A stretch of DNA of 64,000 nt from Mactromeris polynyma (Eukaryota; Mollusca; Bivalvia; Venerida; Mactridae). Below the pieces are notes generated by a model that did no database searches, was not told the origin of the DNA, and saw nothing but the letters and a program-made list of their open reading frames with translations. The position numbers and the translations under genes were made by a program. Below, piece by piece: positions 16,001 through 25,640 of the stretch. The stretch lies in the NCBI GenBank assembly GCA_032209605.1, contig JASFXZ010000053.1, positions 1,798,001 to 1,862,000 on the forward strand. The letters run 5' to 3'. Position 1 is the stretch's first letter; each line of letters begins with the position of its first letter.

Positions 16001-19000
16001 GCACTGACATGTCTAGTAAAAATTCATTAAGGCCCAGAATTATAACCATCAAAATACACCTTTCAGCATTCAGCCTTCATATGTAACTCTTCTGAGTCGG
16101 AGTTGAAGATTTGAGTGTTGGGTGTAAACAGCATGCTTATCAAGACGTGCTAACTTTTCTTTCAGTCCATTTTCCTAGACATTTGAGTGTGAATCTGAGA
16201 ATTTTGAGGGAAAGAATTGGTAAGAACCATTATTAGAACTCAGCGCTGAATACTTAACTAATCTAAGATATATGAAAGAAGAATACTGAGCATAAAGTAA
16301 GCATCTACTCACTTAAATCTCCCAACTCAGACCTAGCAGAGTAAATTTTGACATCTATGTGCTGAGTGATAAGTAACAGTTAAAAGTTCATGCTCTGGTC
16401 GGGTACATCGTCTGATGCCAACATTCCCTCAATCTGTTTCATTTCATTATTGATGATGGGGTGTAGCATGACATCTGTAACCATGGATACTGATACAATT
16501 GATGTACATACATCATAAGTGTGCTGTGTAAATCCTAATTAACTAGTTCACTGAATGGTATAATCAGACAATAAGCTGGTATTGTCCAAGGAAATGGATT
16601 ATGAACAGACAGAAATTTATCAATACAGTACGTAAGCATCAAGACATATCATATAGAAATTCTGGTTAGAGTTGAATCAATGTTGGAATATTTCCGAGAC
16701 ACAACCCTATAAGAAAATGAACATTTATTTTTATATTTTCTTGTGTCAGGGTTTCCGAACAGTTTGAAATCAAACAGCACTTCCAAACTTCACTGCTATT
16801 ATCAGTATTCATTACAGATAATGGTGTCGTAAATATATTTTGGAATTTTGACCGCAGTTTTTATTCGTCATGTTGATATTTAAAAACCTCTGTATTGATG
16901 TAATAGAAATATTTCAGTACGTGTCATTACATGAGTGTTTGGTGTAAAATATTGCCACAGCTTCAAAACCAATCAAGTTACATTTTTTGAAACAGGGCTT
17001 TAAGTCACCGCTGTCACGTAAACATTCAGAGTCATGTAGTGACTATTCAAAAAGCTATTTAGGGGTGAAAACCCCAGGCAGACACCTGGGTAGTACCTTC
17101 GACTTGCCATAAGCCAGCTGGAAGGCTTCCTCACTTACAAATTACAGTAAAACCTCAGTGATATGACCACCCTTGGGACCCTTGAAAAATGGTCTTTATA
17201 TTGAGGTGGTCTTCTTATTGAGGTTGCATAAAGAGCAAAACAGAGCTTCTTAATTTTGAGATGGTCATATTATTTAGGTGACCATTAAGTGAGGTTTTAC
17301 TGTATATATCCCAAGCAGGAGAACCCACAGTGGTGAGGAGCAAGGCATTTGAAGTTATATCCTAGACATGAGTGTAAATAAAGTTCAGACATGAGCATCT
17401 GTTTTTCACTCCAAATTTATCATGATAAAGGTGAAACAACTGTTAATACAATATTTAAGCAACAAACTAACACAACATAGTTTATAAAGATGGTGTTAGG
17501 TTAACAATGAATGTAATACCAATGTTGGTGAATGGGACAAATTGGAAATCCATTATGTGCCCACACATCCAACTTGCATTAATAATTCATGAAGATTTGT
17601 TTAAGATTGCAGAAAGATTGTTTCCTTCAATGTCTCTTAATTAGATAAGAATTTCTTCATCATGTTTTTGCTGTACACATATTCTAAATACTGTAAATGA
17701 CATTCACAATCAACTGTGGTGAAAAAATAACATACTTATTTCGACCAACAACACACAAAATGGGAAAGAAATTATCACCATATGAGTCCATACAACACGG
17801 ATATCCCCAGTTTGGGCTTTTAAGTAAAAAGGGCCACAACTCCTCGAAAATTGATTGATTGTAATCAAATTTAATCTATATTTTATTATCCTATGCTTAT
17901 GTGCCAAATACATGTATGCATTGAATCTATCCATCCTAATGCAAGAGTTATCGAGCAGAAACTTTGCGCAAGGACGGAGTCACACAGATCAGACTGTGAG
18001 ACACTGATTACAAAACACTTCATGCCCGGGGCATAAATAGACATTAAATTACAGTTTTTCCAAGATACAACTGTACATCTCTCGATATAAGTGAGTAACA
18101 TAGAGGAAGGATTGAAGTATCTCACAGACACATACTTCCCCTTTCGTTTATGCCAAGGCAGACAAAATGGTGTTGATGCACATGACATGCTAATATGATT
18201 GCACTCCCTCTTCAGTCTCCAAAGAGCAATATATATATACATTAAAAGCTGTATTATGAAAGTTTATTTTATCATTCAAAAGGATGAGTTTGCAAGTGAA
18301 CTAAGTGTAACCCCCCCCCCACCTTTAAATTATGGTTTAGCTTATGGCCACACCACAACACATATAACACCATGTGTACTACAGACCTGGGATCACTTAC
18401 ATGGGATACAGTCTCACACTAACACTTAATTTTATTGGGTATACAATAGGCCATTAGTTTGACTAACAAAAAATTATTCATTTTCAATGACTGAATGAGT
18501 AATTTCATCATTAAATTGCAATTTTAAGTATATTTAAATAAAAATATCATTCTATTCAAAAGATTATAATGACGTTGGTTAGACAGTTGGCTGGTTAGCT
18601 AAGTAGTTAGACAGTCATGCAATTGCAAAAGGGGTCGTGGGTTTGAGCCTCACATCAGGCACATTTCACATAATTTACAACAAGATGACATGATTTCTTA
18701 CATTATTTCGGTACCAGATACTCTAGTGGTGTGGGGTTAGACGGCCGTCCGGTTAGCTCAGTTGGTATAGCACCGTACAAGAGTTTAGGGGGTTGTGGGT
18801 TCGATCCTCACATCAAGCCCATTTTCCCCTTGAACTACTTCAAAACACTGTGACTGTAGCAAGTGCCCCAGTTTGACAAAGTATAGTAACTGGCTCAGTT
18901 CAAACCCTTAACTCTAACCTAGTGAGTCTAGTCTAGGACTTCCTGACGGTTAAAAACAGTATATGGATCAATGCCAGGTTTATTATGGTGCTGCACAATG

Positions 19001-19179
19001 ACCAACAACTGTTATCAGTAAATTCACCATATACATATTGCCTAAATACCACACGACAACTGTTGCAGTCAAAAGAAAACGAATCAAACTGCAACAGGTC
19101 GACAAACAGAAAACGATTTGGACAACATTTAAGCTTTAATTGGATTTTAATTGGCTTACCCGTCATGAATGTGGCTCAT
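811..19179 (-). CDS. ERICH3: ERICH3 homologue (glutamate-rich protein 3), partial, 7 exons seen
   Basis: This is a split gene on the minus strand. The coding exons join without frame breaks to give 333 residues; the 3' part is off the window. The start reads MSHIHDG-PLATYNSLTDP, which matches the N-terminus of vertebrate ERICH3 (MSH...; AYNSL...). It continues with the family hallmarks RRHLRTSGL, an EIVSENQY-like stretch, and LAQAIVHKTLDLERY followed by IKKKLE. After that the protein is low-complexity, basic and rich in Ser, Pro and Arg (for example RPKSAPAPP). The first intron is phase 2 and the other five are phase 0, which supports the joins. ERICH3 is known as a primary-cilium protein affecting cilium formation and transport. 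The conserved DUF4590-type domain of the family was not found and is expected downstream, beyond the left edge. Orthology is assigned from the N-terminal match; the middle region is not conserved enough to test by eye. Confidence 0.88.
1720..1842 (-). CDS. ERICH3: ERICH3 exon 6
   Basis: 41 codons. The acceptor is 'ttttgtag|GTG' and the donor 'TACGCA|GTACGT', both phase 0. It encodes VIYVDEEGRPVSPPPPSDRQ and then a charged segment ending RHLYA. It joins in frame to exon 5 (DPYDD-VIYVD) and exon 7 (HLYA-LDSEA). Confidence 0.82.
3440..3560 (-). mobile_element. tRNA-derived SINE fragment
   Basis: On the minus strand the segment begins 'gaggcgcagtggtcaaggg' (A-box-like) and continues to 'gtgagtctgagcccc' (degenerate B box), with tRNA-like spacing. 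This is the pol III head of a SINE and not a functional tRNA, because the arms do not pair cleanly. Confidence 0.55.
4630..4757 (+). repeat. 36-bp tandem repeat, about 3.5 units
   Basis: The unit contains 'gatatttcaaaaccagtcc' followed by 'aatgaagacggatttac'. Units two and four carry 'tttta' for 'tttca', and the third has a short deletion ('gaagcagattt'). Intronic, non-coding. Confidence 0.85.
5085..5500 (+). repeat. degenerate tandem repeat field, unit about 55-60 bp
   Basis: The words 'gttaattagttag', 'attgtggcaatt' and 'tgtataatggaaatgtta' recur in the same order seven or so times with heavy divergence. This looks like an old minisatellite within the ERICH3 intron. Confidence 0.6.
6106..6291 (-). 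CDS. ERICH3: ERICH3 exon 5
   Basis: 62 codons, phase 0 at both ends. The acceptor is 'aaatacag|GTTAC' and the donor 'GATGAT|GTAAGT'. It encodes VTRGRKGDEEVLPYLTPRSM, then a Ser/Pro/Arg-rich stretch with RPKSAPAPP, ending GYTDPYDD. The composition is disordered and basic, as in the middle of vertebrate ERICH3. Confidence 0.82.
8356..8369 (-). promoter_or_regulatory. RFX X-box match overlapping an ERICH3 splice donor
   Basis: On the minus strand the bases read GTAACC-AT-AGCAAC, a full match to the X-box consensus GTNRCC(N0-3)RGYAAC. The first six bases are also the donor of exon 4. RFX factors drive ciliary genes; whether this site works is unknown, and a chance match in 64 kb is plausible. 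Confidence 0.3.
8370..8546 (-). CDS. ERICH3: ERICH3 exon 4
   Basis: 59 codons, phase 0 at both ends. The acceptor is 'gttgccag|AGC' and the donor 'AACACG|GTAACC'. It encodes SDRTKKQDDCLMPLIKPKPS, then basic sequence with RKTRQTLIDLERPE, ending ASITQNT. It joins in frame to MVRRVR (exon 3) and VTRGRK (exon 5). Confidence 0.82.
8596..8775 (+). mobile_element. MITE family B, copy 1
   Basis: It starts 'cagcaacctctccagag' and shows the recurrent words 'ctcttttgaacaacaacctc' and 'acctctctggagaaaccacc', closing near 'tgctcttgaaaggttgcac'. The ends form a degenerate inverted repeat. Related sequence is at 24335-24504, 44978-45055 and 49925-49980. Non-coding. Confidence 0.6.
9998..10155 (+). repeat. 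dispersed repeat, copy 1 of 2
   Basis: It shares 'atggcaaatttggggccgat', 'cagtaaaattat', 'gccttataaatac' and 'aatttggtgattc', in the same order, with 19970-20137. Both copies lie just beside host exons of ERICH3. No coding capacity; probably a non-autonomous transposon. Confidence 0.75.
10359..10556 (-). CDS. ERICH3: ERICH3 exon 3
   Basis: 66 codons, phase 0 at both ends. The acceptor is 'tttattgaag|GTC' and the donor 'GTTCGG|GTAGGT'. It encodes VNRRGEIVSENQYRLTMARK followed by LAQAIVHKTLDLERYRQVE and IKKKLEEIAKIE. This is the best conserved part of the ERICH3 family in the window and the main ground for the identification. Confidence 0.9.
10596..10768. mobile_element. MITE family A, full copy (173 bp)
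   Basis: The ends are 'tacagtaaaacctta' and 'gaggttttactgta', an inverted repeat bounded by TA. The interior alternates 'gaccacc', 'tcttattattgaggt' and 'gtggtctt'. The TA target and CAGT start fit a pogo/Tc1-mariner-type MITE (inference). It lies in an ERICH3 intron, 40 bp from exon 3. Confidence 0.85.
11258..11351 (-). CDS. ERICH3: ERICH3 exon 2
   Basis: 94 bp. The acceptor is 'ttttttcag|CCC' and the donor 'GGTCTG|GTAAGT'. The first base completes the Gly codon begun in exon 1. It encodes PLATYNSLTDPNLAGFFGNT then RMRRHLRTSGL, closely matching the start of vertebrate ERICH3. Confidence 0.9.
12397..12410 (+). promoter_or_regulatory. RFX X-box match in ERICH3 intron 1
   Basis: GTAACC-AT-GGCAAC matches the X-box consensus GTNRCC(N0-3)RGYAAC at every position. 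X-boxes near ciliary genes are bound by RFX factors. It lies 1 kb upstream of exon 2 and 6.8 kb inside the gene, so it would be an intronic element if functional. Confidence 0.35.
13595..13797 (+). repeat. dispersed repeat, copy 1 (partner at 54520)
   Basis: It shares in order 'tgctatttgcatatcagt', 'caacaacgtt', 'cggattggttaacc', 'accgaaatccatttt' and 'gatctggagtgacc' with 54520-54735. The small ORF on the minus strand here is a by-product of the repeat. Confidence 0.75.
17060..17355 (-). mobile_element. SINE interrupted by a family A MITE
   Basis: Read on the minus strand, 'cactgtgggttctcctgc' is followed by the MITE at 17143-17304, then 'gtgaggaagccttccagctg' and 'actacccaggtgtctgcctg'. 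The latter is a SINE body I recall as common in bivalve genomes (V-SINE/Meta-SINE type; the family name is uncertain). The MITE inserted at a TA inside the SINE. Confidence 0.6.
17143..17304. mobile_element. MITE family A, full copy (162 bp)
   Basis: The ends are 'tacagtaaaacctc' and 'gaggttttactgta', a perfect 14-base inverted repeat with TA at each border. The interior resembles the copy at 10596-10768 ('gagcaaaacag', 'cttaattttgaga'). Confidence 0.88.
18588..18740 (+). mobile_element. tRNA-derived SINE, copy 1 of a tandem pair
   Basis: It has an A-box-like 'tggttagctaagtagttag' and a B-box-like 'gtgggtttgagcc', then 'cacatcaggcacattt'. The same 'cacatca.gc.cattt' joint follows the next copy. 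The tRNA arms are decayed. Confidence 0.6.
18742..18930 (+). mobile_element. tRNA-derived SINE, copy 2 of a tandem pair
   Basis: It has a clear A box 'tagctcagttgg' and B box 'gggttcgatcc' at tRNA spacing (18751-18808), so it is the better preserved head. The anticodon stem does not pair as in a real tRNA. A short remnant of the preceding linker ('gtggtgtgg.gtta.ac') recurs at 62474-62500. Confidence 0.65.
19160..19179 (-). CDS. ERICH3: ERICH3 exon 1 (start codon exon)
   Basis: 20 coding bases: ATG (19179-19177), then codons for SHIHD and the first two bases of Gly, with the donor GG|GTAAGC. The phase (2) fits exon 2 exactly and gives MSHIHDGPLATYNSL, very like the vertebrate start. It was found by phase and homology and is too short to stand out otherwise. 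Confidence 0.8.
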
Positions 19180-19420
19180 TGTCGCGGGTTTTTATCCGTC
19201 ACGTTACGATGTCAGTGAGTTCTTGTGTGATATATGTTTATCCCTGGTGATATACAAACGTTATTCCATATTGAACAAGTGATAATTGGGATAATTTCCA
19301 AGTAATTGTTGCTGAAGTACAATGAATTATTTGTATCAATACAGCCAGCGTTGTCCAGGTGAGACACGTGACCAAACAAGTCGTCACGGCAGGTGCCCGT
19401 TCTTATTGGACTGGTTAAAG
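19180..19420 (-). promoter_or_regulatory. probable ERICH3 5' UTR and promoter region
   Basis: This lies directly upstream of the start codon exon. It holds an E-box CACGTG (19365-19370) and a CCAAT box on the gene strand (19405-19409). No TATA box is evident. The transcription start cannot be placed from sequence. Confidence 0.35.
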
Positions 19421-19969
19421 CTATACGTTTATACTTAACCCAAAGAAAAAAATATATCGGAAAGTTAAATAAGCGCACATGGTGATTTAAATGTTCGTAC
19501 TTTAAAGTCTTTCATAACAGTAAAATGAATGTAAATATCAAATAAAAAGTCAACAAGATAAAGAAACAAGTGACTGAATAAAATGCATTACTTATCGTGC
19601 GAAATATTTAATGATAACAAACACCAATCATTCGTGCAAATCTTTCATAGCACATCAGAAACCAGTTTCCAAATCTTATAGGTAAACCAGGCACGGATAA
19701 TAGAGTGTACTTCTCTTTCAAAAACCAAAATGATCAATCATGTTCAGTCTATATAATATTCATAATGGAATGATTGATCTCTGTATTGCATTTGTCACTC
19801 TCGATGTTGCTGAATGTTGTGTTGCAGACGAGATTGTGCTGCAATAAGGTTTTATGGAAATCTAGCAGCATCATACTCCGCACTTAAAATGCGTGCTGGA
19901 CCGTCGATGGTTGGTATTCAGATAACAATTGTTTTCTGAAATATTTCATACTTAATTCAATGTTAATAA

Positions 19970-20137
19970 CACCAGCAGCCCTTTTCTATGGCAAATTTGG
20001 GGCCGATGTTGGACCCCATTCCCCAAAGAAAAAAGTATTACTTGTTCCTGCTTAAAAAGATTTCTCCTTCAGTAAAATTATATAAAATTTAAGCCTTATA
20101 AATACTAAAATTTGGTGATTCGTGATACAAATTTCAC
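19970..20137 (+). repeat. dispersed repeat, copy 2 of 2
   Basis: It is a relative of 9998-10155, sharing 'atggcaaatttggggccgat', 'cagtaaaattat' and 'aatttggtgattcgtgat'. Confidence 0.75.
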
Positions 20138-20230
20138 CTAACAAAAGGACAAGCCATGCTTCCCCTAAAACTGAAAAAATGGCTGACCAGTGTTATCCTT
20201 TATTTGTGTTTGCAGTGAGCTGGAAAATTG

Positions 20231-20453
20231 GTTTGTTGTTGTTAGATGTCATAAAAAAGGGATCCTATAAACTGAAATATGAACAACAACAAGCCATTGA
20301 AGATTAAGATTATTAGAAGATGAAGGACGGAACATGCCTGGAAGATGGATTGGATGCAATATGAAGAAATGCAATAAATCAGTGAATTTTACAAGTTTCT
20401 ATAACTAAGCAAGAATAGTTGTCCTTTTTTTATGACATCTAACAACAACAAAC
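20231..20453. repeat. inverted-repeat element with 30-bp arms
   Basis: The left arm (20231-20260) contains 'gttgttgttagatgtcat' and then 'aaaaaagg'. The right arm (20423-20453) is its reverse complement with one extra base in the A/T run. The 160-bp interior has no recognisable coding sequence. A small MITE is the simplest reading. Confidence 0.6.
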
Positions 20454-21356
20454 TATATATAAAAATCACCTTTAAATTCTGCATCGCAATAATTACGTTT
20501 CATTTTATTAATTTTGACATAATATATAAATACATATATTATCACGGACATATAAACCGTTTATATGTCCGAGATATTATGTTCACATCAATTTGTATGA
20601 TAAAATAGATCGAGTGTCTGTCGGTAAGTAAATTGTTATGTTGAATTAAATTGTTTTATTGAGATACAATGTGAAATCTTATTTGTATGCATGTTATTGT
20701 GTGCAAATGTTAAATTTTAATTATTATTATGTTTTGTTTACAGAAGGCCACATTGAAAATATGATGTTTTTATAGTTATATATTTATATCATAATGTGTT
20801 ACAACCTTCTTAAAATAAAGATGTTATTATTATTATTATTATTATTATTTTACAATAAATTATTAATGCACATCACACATGTCTTCTGTTGAAAGCAAGT
20901 GTCAATATTGGAAAGCTTATAGCTTACTTTAATGTATGGGAGAATGAATTATATGAATATATTCTGTATGGCTTTGAATGAATAAGTGTAGAATGAATGA
21001 TGTGGTAGTCCCCTCTTTAGCAATCATTTGCAAAAGTTTGCCGTTCAGCCATGTTGTATGCAACATCGAGCATAACTGATCTTAAAATTTGACTTTGTAT
21101 CACAAAAAGTAAATTTTATAAAGTGCTTTCATTTACAGGGAGATAACCTCTCACACAGATACATGATAAGACATACATTGTTACGTCAGCTTTTACATCC
21201 AGGTAAGAGATTTATCATAACACAAACGTTCAGTGTGATAGAATATGCTGTTGTTTCAGTTTAATTCATTGAGATGTTACATTCTGAAGCAAAACTGAAA
21301 TCTCCAATAGTGTAGCTGATAAAACACATATCCATGGACTTGATTGATGACATAAT
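20454..21356. other. stretch without recognised features
   Basis: It is AT-rich, with one short palindrome around 20545-20575 ('tataaaccgtttata') and the microsatellite. No coding signal. Confidence 0.5.
20823..20849 (+). repeat. (TTA)n microsatellite
   Basis: Nine TTA units follow 'aataaagatg'. Such tails often mark the 3' end of a retroelement, but no element is recognisable upstream. Confidence 0.8.
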
Positions 21357-21550
21357 CGGGGGTTCCACTTGGTGCTCAATCTCAAGGGTCATTTTAATAA
21401 CTTTTGACCAGATTTTACCATTTTATAGCCAACCTACTTCTGATTTAGAGAAAAATTGACCCTTCAGCCAGAATTTTAACGGTCAAACTGTGGCCTTTTG
21501 GAAAATTCAGAGGTCAAAATGTCAAGTCAAGGGTTAAATGGAACTCCTGT
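21357..21550 (+). mobile_element. MITE family C, copy 2
   Basis: It begins 'gggggttccacttgg' and ends 'aatggaactcctg', with 'gaccagattttaccatttta' and 'gacccttcagccagaa' inside, closely matching 58150-58364. Confidence 0.78.
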
Positions 21551-22280
21551 TTATGAATAGTATATGGGCCTTGTCTTATATTTGTCATACTCAAATTTTG
21601 GCCCTTGTATTGATTACATATTTTTGCATATTGCCATATGAATTGTTACTAATTAATGTCATAACTATAACTGTATCGAGGATTATGACGAGTTCAGGAC
21701 ACAGAACGATAGCTTGTGTGTTGGAAGACCACATACTTCTCCAAGCAGCAGTGCAGTGAACATTTGGGAGTTATGTATATGTAGTAGTCTCATTCAGCCG
21801 ACGTGTCCGAAACTTGTATGGAAAACATTAGATTACTCACTTGAAAGTTACAGAAACCTGCAAGTTTTGAGGTTTTACATGAACTATTGGAGCATTCTAA
21901 CAATGCAACCCTGAAGATAACTTCAAAACATGCTTGTGAAAGTTACGTGATGATATCTATTGGAATATCCTATGACGTCAACATAATAAAAACTAAAACA
22001 TGTACTGGAATATTTTGACAGATGGGAAGGTAGAGGAACTTTTTTGTAACCATGCTCATGATATTGTGAAGATAGAAATGAACTCGTTTGTGCTAGTTTT
22101 TGTTTAACATGGTGTTTGCACTATTATAGTGTATATTTAACTTACAACAACTTGTGCAACTCTGTGATAGACTTCGATAGTGACACATCTATTTTATTCC
22201 AATTCGAACTTTGATTGATATTTTGCTTGACATGATAAGTCAATTGATAGTTAGGGCTTTAAGGGTTGATATTCGATACA

Positions 22281-23136
22281 TACGGTGTTCCGTTAGGGCC
22301 ATCGTGGTTTCGCCCATTCTCGCACTGGGCGATGAGACGATGCGATGGCACGATGACACGATGCCAAGGTACGATGTTCTATCGCATCGTCTCATCGTGC
22401 AATCGTCGCATCGTGCAATCATGCCATCGCGTCATCGTCTCATTGTGTCATCGTATCGTTCTATCACATCGTGCCATCGCATCGTCTCATCGTCACATCG
22501 TGCCATAGCATCGTTCTATCGCATCGTGTCATCGTGCCATCGCATGTGTCATACTCTGTAGGCTTTATTCAACTAAGTCAAGGGCCATAACTTTACACTA
22601 ACTAGGCGCAGCCGAACATGAAACCCCAGGTGCACAACTACACACATGCTGGTTAACATTCCGACAGCACGATGACACAATGCGATGGCACGATGACACG
22701 ATGCGATGGCACAATGCGATAGCACGATGAGACGATGACACGATGCGATAGTACGATGACACGATGCGATAGCATGATGACATGATGCGATAGCACGATG
22801 ACACGATGCGATGGCATAATGACACATGACACGATTCGATAACACGATGGCACGATGCGATGACACGATGTGATGGCACGATGCGATGGCATGATGGTAC
22901 GATGCGATGGCATGATGTGATGACACTATGCGATGGCATGATGCGATGGCACGATGCGATGACACGATGAAACGATGCGATGGCACGATGACACGATGCG
23001 ATAGAACATCGTGTCGTCGCATCGTGTCATTGCATCGTGTCATCGTGCCATCACATCGTGCCATCGCATCATATCATAGTGCCATCGGCCAGTGCGCGAA
23101 TGGGCCATACCACGATGGCCCTAACGGAACACCGTA
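22281..23136. mobile_element. 856-bp inverted-repeat element with a CATCG/CGATG core
   Basis: The terminal inverted repeat starts 'tacggtgttccgttagggcc' at the left and mirrors it at the right end (23117-23136), bounded by TA. Inside, nearly all sequence is built from 'cgatg', 'gcac' and 'gaca' words. They run as 'catcgtgccatcgcatcg' on the left (to 22548) and the reverse complement on the right (from 22675), so the whole element can fold back. A foreign fragment (22556-22670) sits in the middle. The long ORFs in several frames are artefacts of the short period. Confidence 0.85.
22556..22670 (-). repeat. dispersed repeat inserted in the CATCG element
   Basis: On the minus strand 'accagcatgtgtgtagttgt', 'gcacctgg' and 'aaagttatggcccttgact' match 24775-24890 on the plus strand. 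I recall this sequence as common in bivalve genomes. Confidence 0.8.
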
Positions 23137-24334
23137 GATTATGTTAATGTTTTGTTAAAATAATTATATGGATTATTATGTTGCGCTGTGTTATTTCATT
23201 AAGTACTGTGTTATTTCATTAATAACGTAGATTCGAGAAGTACAGTTATTTAGAAGTATTTTTACATTCCATACACAAGAATGAACTTTTATCTTTGGTT
23301 TTTAACCTGACCTCTATTGTTTCTACGATGAGTGTTTGTCATTATGCCCATTTGACGTTACTGTTCTATATGTTTATATAGTCATTGTGTTTATAAACGA
23401 TAAATTTGTATAAATGTTATTACCTATATACATGTGATTAATATATTTTACCTGATTTTGCCTATTTTGTGTCATTAATAAAATATCTTAATAGCTGTAA
23501 TTTGTTATTTCAATAGTAAATTATCGAAAATAATAATGGATGTTAATGCGCTTCTGCAAAGATATTTATAATAGAAAAGATACAAAATATGAAAAATACG
23601 AGTGTCTGGATGAGCAAGCAGCAAGTTTTTCTTACTGTTGTGGGAACATGGCCCACGACCCCCCCCCCCACATTCTTTGTTTTCAGAAAGTAACCTATTA
23701 AGGTTAAACAATGTGTACGCCTTATTTAAAATATTAACAAGATAAACAACCAAACCACACGCACAAACAAACAAGCATTAACACTCGCACATGCACAAAC
23801 AATAAATTGTACAATGACACCATGTATTAACATCAGGATGCTATTAAAACGCTGAAAAACTGAATATATGCTACTTGTAAACTGGGTTGTTAACACTAAT
23901 AAAATACCACTAATCTACAGACATTATACGAGATGACCTAATTAATGTAAAACTTTTAAAACATGTTTAAAACATGATATCCGTTTTAGAATATGATACA
24001 TTACTAAAGCGTCGTTGTTTTGCATAATGTTAAGGTTTTACCCAGACTTTATTCATGAATACGATGACACTTTCCTGTATAACGTTACTATTCAAACCAA
24101 GCTATTGTACAAATGTGCAAGAATAACGTTTGAAGTTTGAGGTAAACTTGAATATAAATTACAAAATATACCCCTATCTTATAAGGCTTGTTTATGCATC
24201 AACACAACTCTCCATAAACTATATCAAAACTATAAAGTAGATAGCACAGTACAATTGACGATTCACAAGAACCATACGAAAAGGATTGTAGTTGCAAATC
24301 GCCAATTCAGCTATATTGCTCATAAAAAGATATA
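23137..24334. other. stretch without recognised features
   Basis: AT-rich. A 19-bp direct duplication ('tgtgttatttcattaa') lies at about 23188-23222 and a C10 homopolymer near 23660. No exon seen. Confidence 0.5.
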
Positions 24335-24504
24335 GTAAAATCTCTTTAGAGAAACCCTCTCTTGAACAACCGCCCCGCCCCTCTTACCCCAGTGTTTCCT
24401 GCATTCAGAATATGTAATTTAACCTATCTAGTGCAACAGCCTCTCAACAACAGTCCAACTGTGACTCTCAGAGTGTGTTTCTTGGAGAAGTTACACTGTA
24501 TATA
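24335..24504 (+). mobile_element. MITE family B, copy 2
   Basis: 'agagaaaccctctcttgaac', 'aacagcctctcaacaac' and 'gtgtttcttggagaagtt' follow the order seen at 8596-8775. It ends 'acactgta', immediately before the palindrome at 24511. Confidence 0.6.
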
Positions 24505-24510
24505 TGTTGG

Positions 24511-24597
24511 CATATCGGGGGCTCAACGCAACACTGTCGTAACTCCCTATGTATTTATATAGGAGTTACGACAGTGTTGCGTTGAGCCCTCGATATG
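24511..24597. mobile_element. near-perfect 87-bp palindrome, copy 1
   Basis: The left arm is 'catatcgggggctcaacgca' followed by 'acactgtcgtaactcc'; the right arm mirrors it through 'gttgagccctcgatatg', with one mismatch in the outer part. A 9-12 base loop 'ctatgtatttat' separates them. It shares its sequence with 44817-44892, so it is a dispersed element and not a local hairpin. Confidence 0.85.
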
Positions 24598-24639
24598 GTG
24601 TGCCCCTAACTTCTTCGAGGGCAAACCATATACATAAGA

Positions 24640-24900
24640 ATGATTGATACGTTCATGCCCCCACTCTAAAAGGGGGTCATATAGATGTGTCTGTCCGATC
24701 ACCTGTCCGTCCGTCACAAATGCTTGTGTCGCGCGTATCTCCAACAGTATATCAGCAAGACTCACAAAACTTTACAGGAATGTTCACCAGCATGTGTAGT
24801 TGTGCACCTGTGTTTCATGTTTTGCTCCGCCCAGTAAGTGCAAAGTTATGGCCCTTGACTTATATATGAAAATATAGCCTACAGAACATGCAATCTTCTG
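24640..24900 (+). repeat. dispersed repeat, longer copy
   Basis: It runs from 'catgcccccactct' through 'gtccgatcacctgtccgtcc' to 'aaatatagcctacagaac'. The 3' half matches 22556-22670. Non-coding; the class is unknown to me. Confidence 0.65.
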
Positions 24901-25552
24901 AAGATGGATGGTCCTTGCTTAAAAGGTCATACACTACATACCCATATACCTCTGTTGACCGTTTGCTGTAATTTATAATCTTAATATATCTTGCCCGGAT
25001 GTTTGATCAACGTTACCACATATTTCGTGATTTATGCGTTTTCAAATATGTCCATATAGTTTTACTCAGTATATGGGCATGCGTATAAGTGATAGATCAA
25101 ACGACAAACAAGAGTTAACGAATTTCTAGGTGAGACAACATTCTATATTTATAGCAAGACCTTGTAGAGAATATTGACACGAGTTCAAGAAGTTATTACT
25201 TTGATCAGGCTGCTCGTGTTTCAAATTTTATTTTCGAACGTATCCACACTAGGAGGAAGACCTCGGTTGTAACTAGTTTATGACATACTATCATAGTAAA
25301 CAGTTTATTATACCAGTACGTCACGTGGCTAAAATAATAGTTTAAAGCCCTGAAAAAGTTCACAAAAAGGCCTCATAGGATTATTGGGTAGCTATAAGTA
25401 CATGTTAAAAATACCCATTTTAGCGACAATTTCATGAGAAAATAGCTAGATTGAGTCAGTGAAAAGGTCATTGACCTCCAGCAGATTTATCCTGTCAATT
25501 TCAGTTGGCTGGAAATCTAAACATATATGTGTTTGATTAAAATAATCGACGA

Positions 25553-25640
25553 TACAGTGAAACCGTGGTTATAAGTCCGCCGGTGGTTTCTGAAAAAAGG
25601 CGGTCATACAAGTGAGGTGGTCTTATTTTCTGACCCATGC
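25553..25640 (+). mobile_element. MITE family A fragment
   Basis: 'tacagtgaaaccgtggttat' and 'gaggtggtcttattttctga' resemble one half of the family A MITE. The far end is missing. Confidence 0.5.

Larger units (their letters stand above)
11352..19159. other. ERICH3 intron 1 (7.8 kb)
   Basis: No coding exon was found. It contains an X-box match (12397-12410), a dispersed repeat (13595-13797), a SINE split by a MITE (about 17060-17355) and two tandem tRNA-derived SINEs (18588-18930). The stretches 12450-13580 and 13800-17050 show nothing I can name. Confidence 0.6.

Noticed and set aside
18742..18820. Functional tRNA gene
   Set aside because: A and B boxes are good, but the acceptor and anticodon stems do not pair and a SINE body follows.
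22211..23137. Long ORFs rich in SHR/CHR words in several frames
   Set aside because: They come from the short CATCG-type repeat, occur in many frames at once and on both strands, and have no protein likeness.
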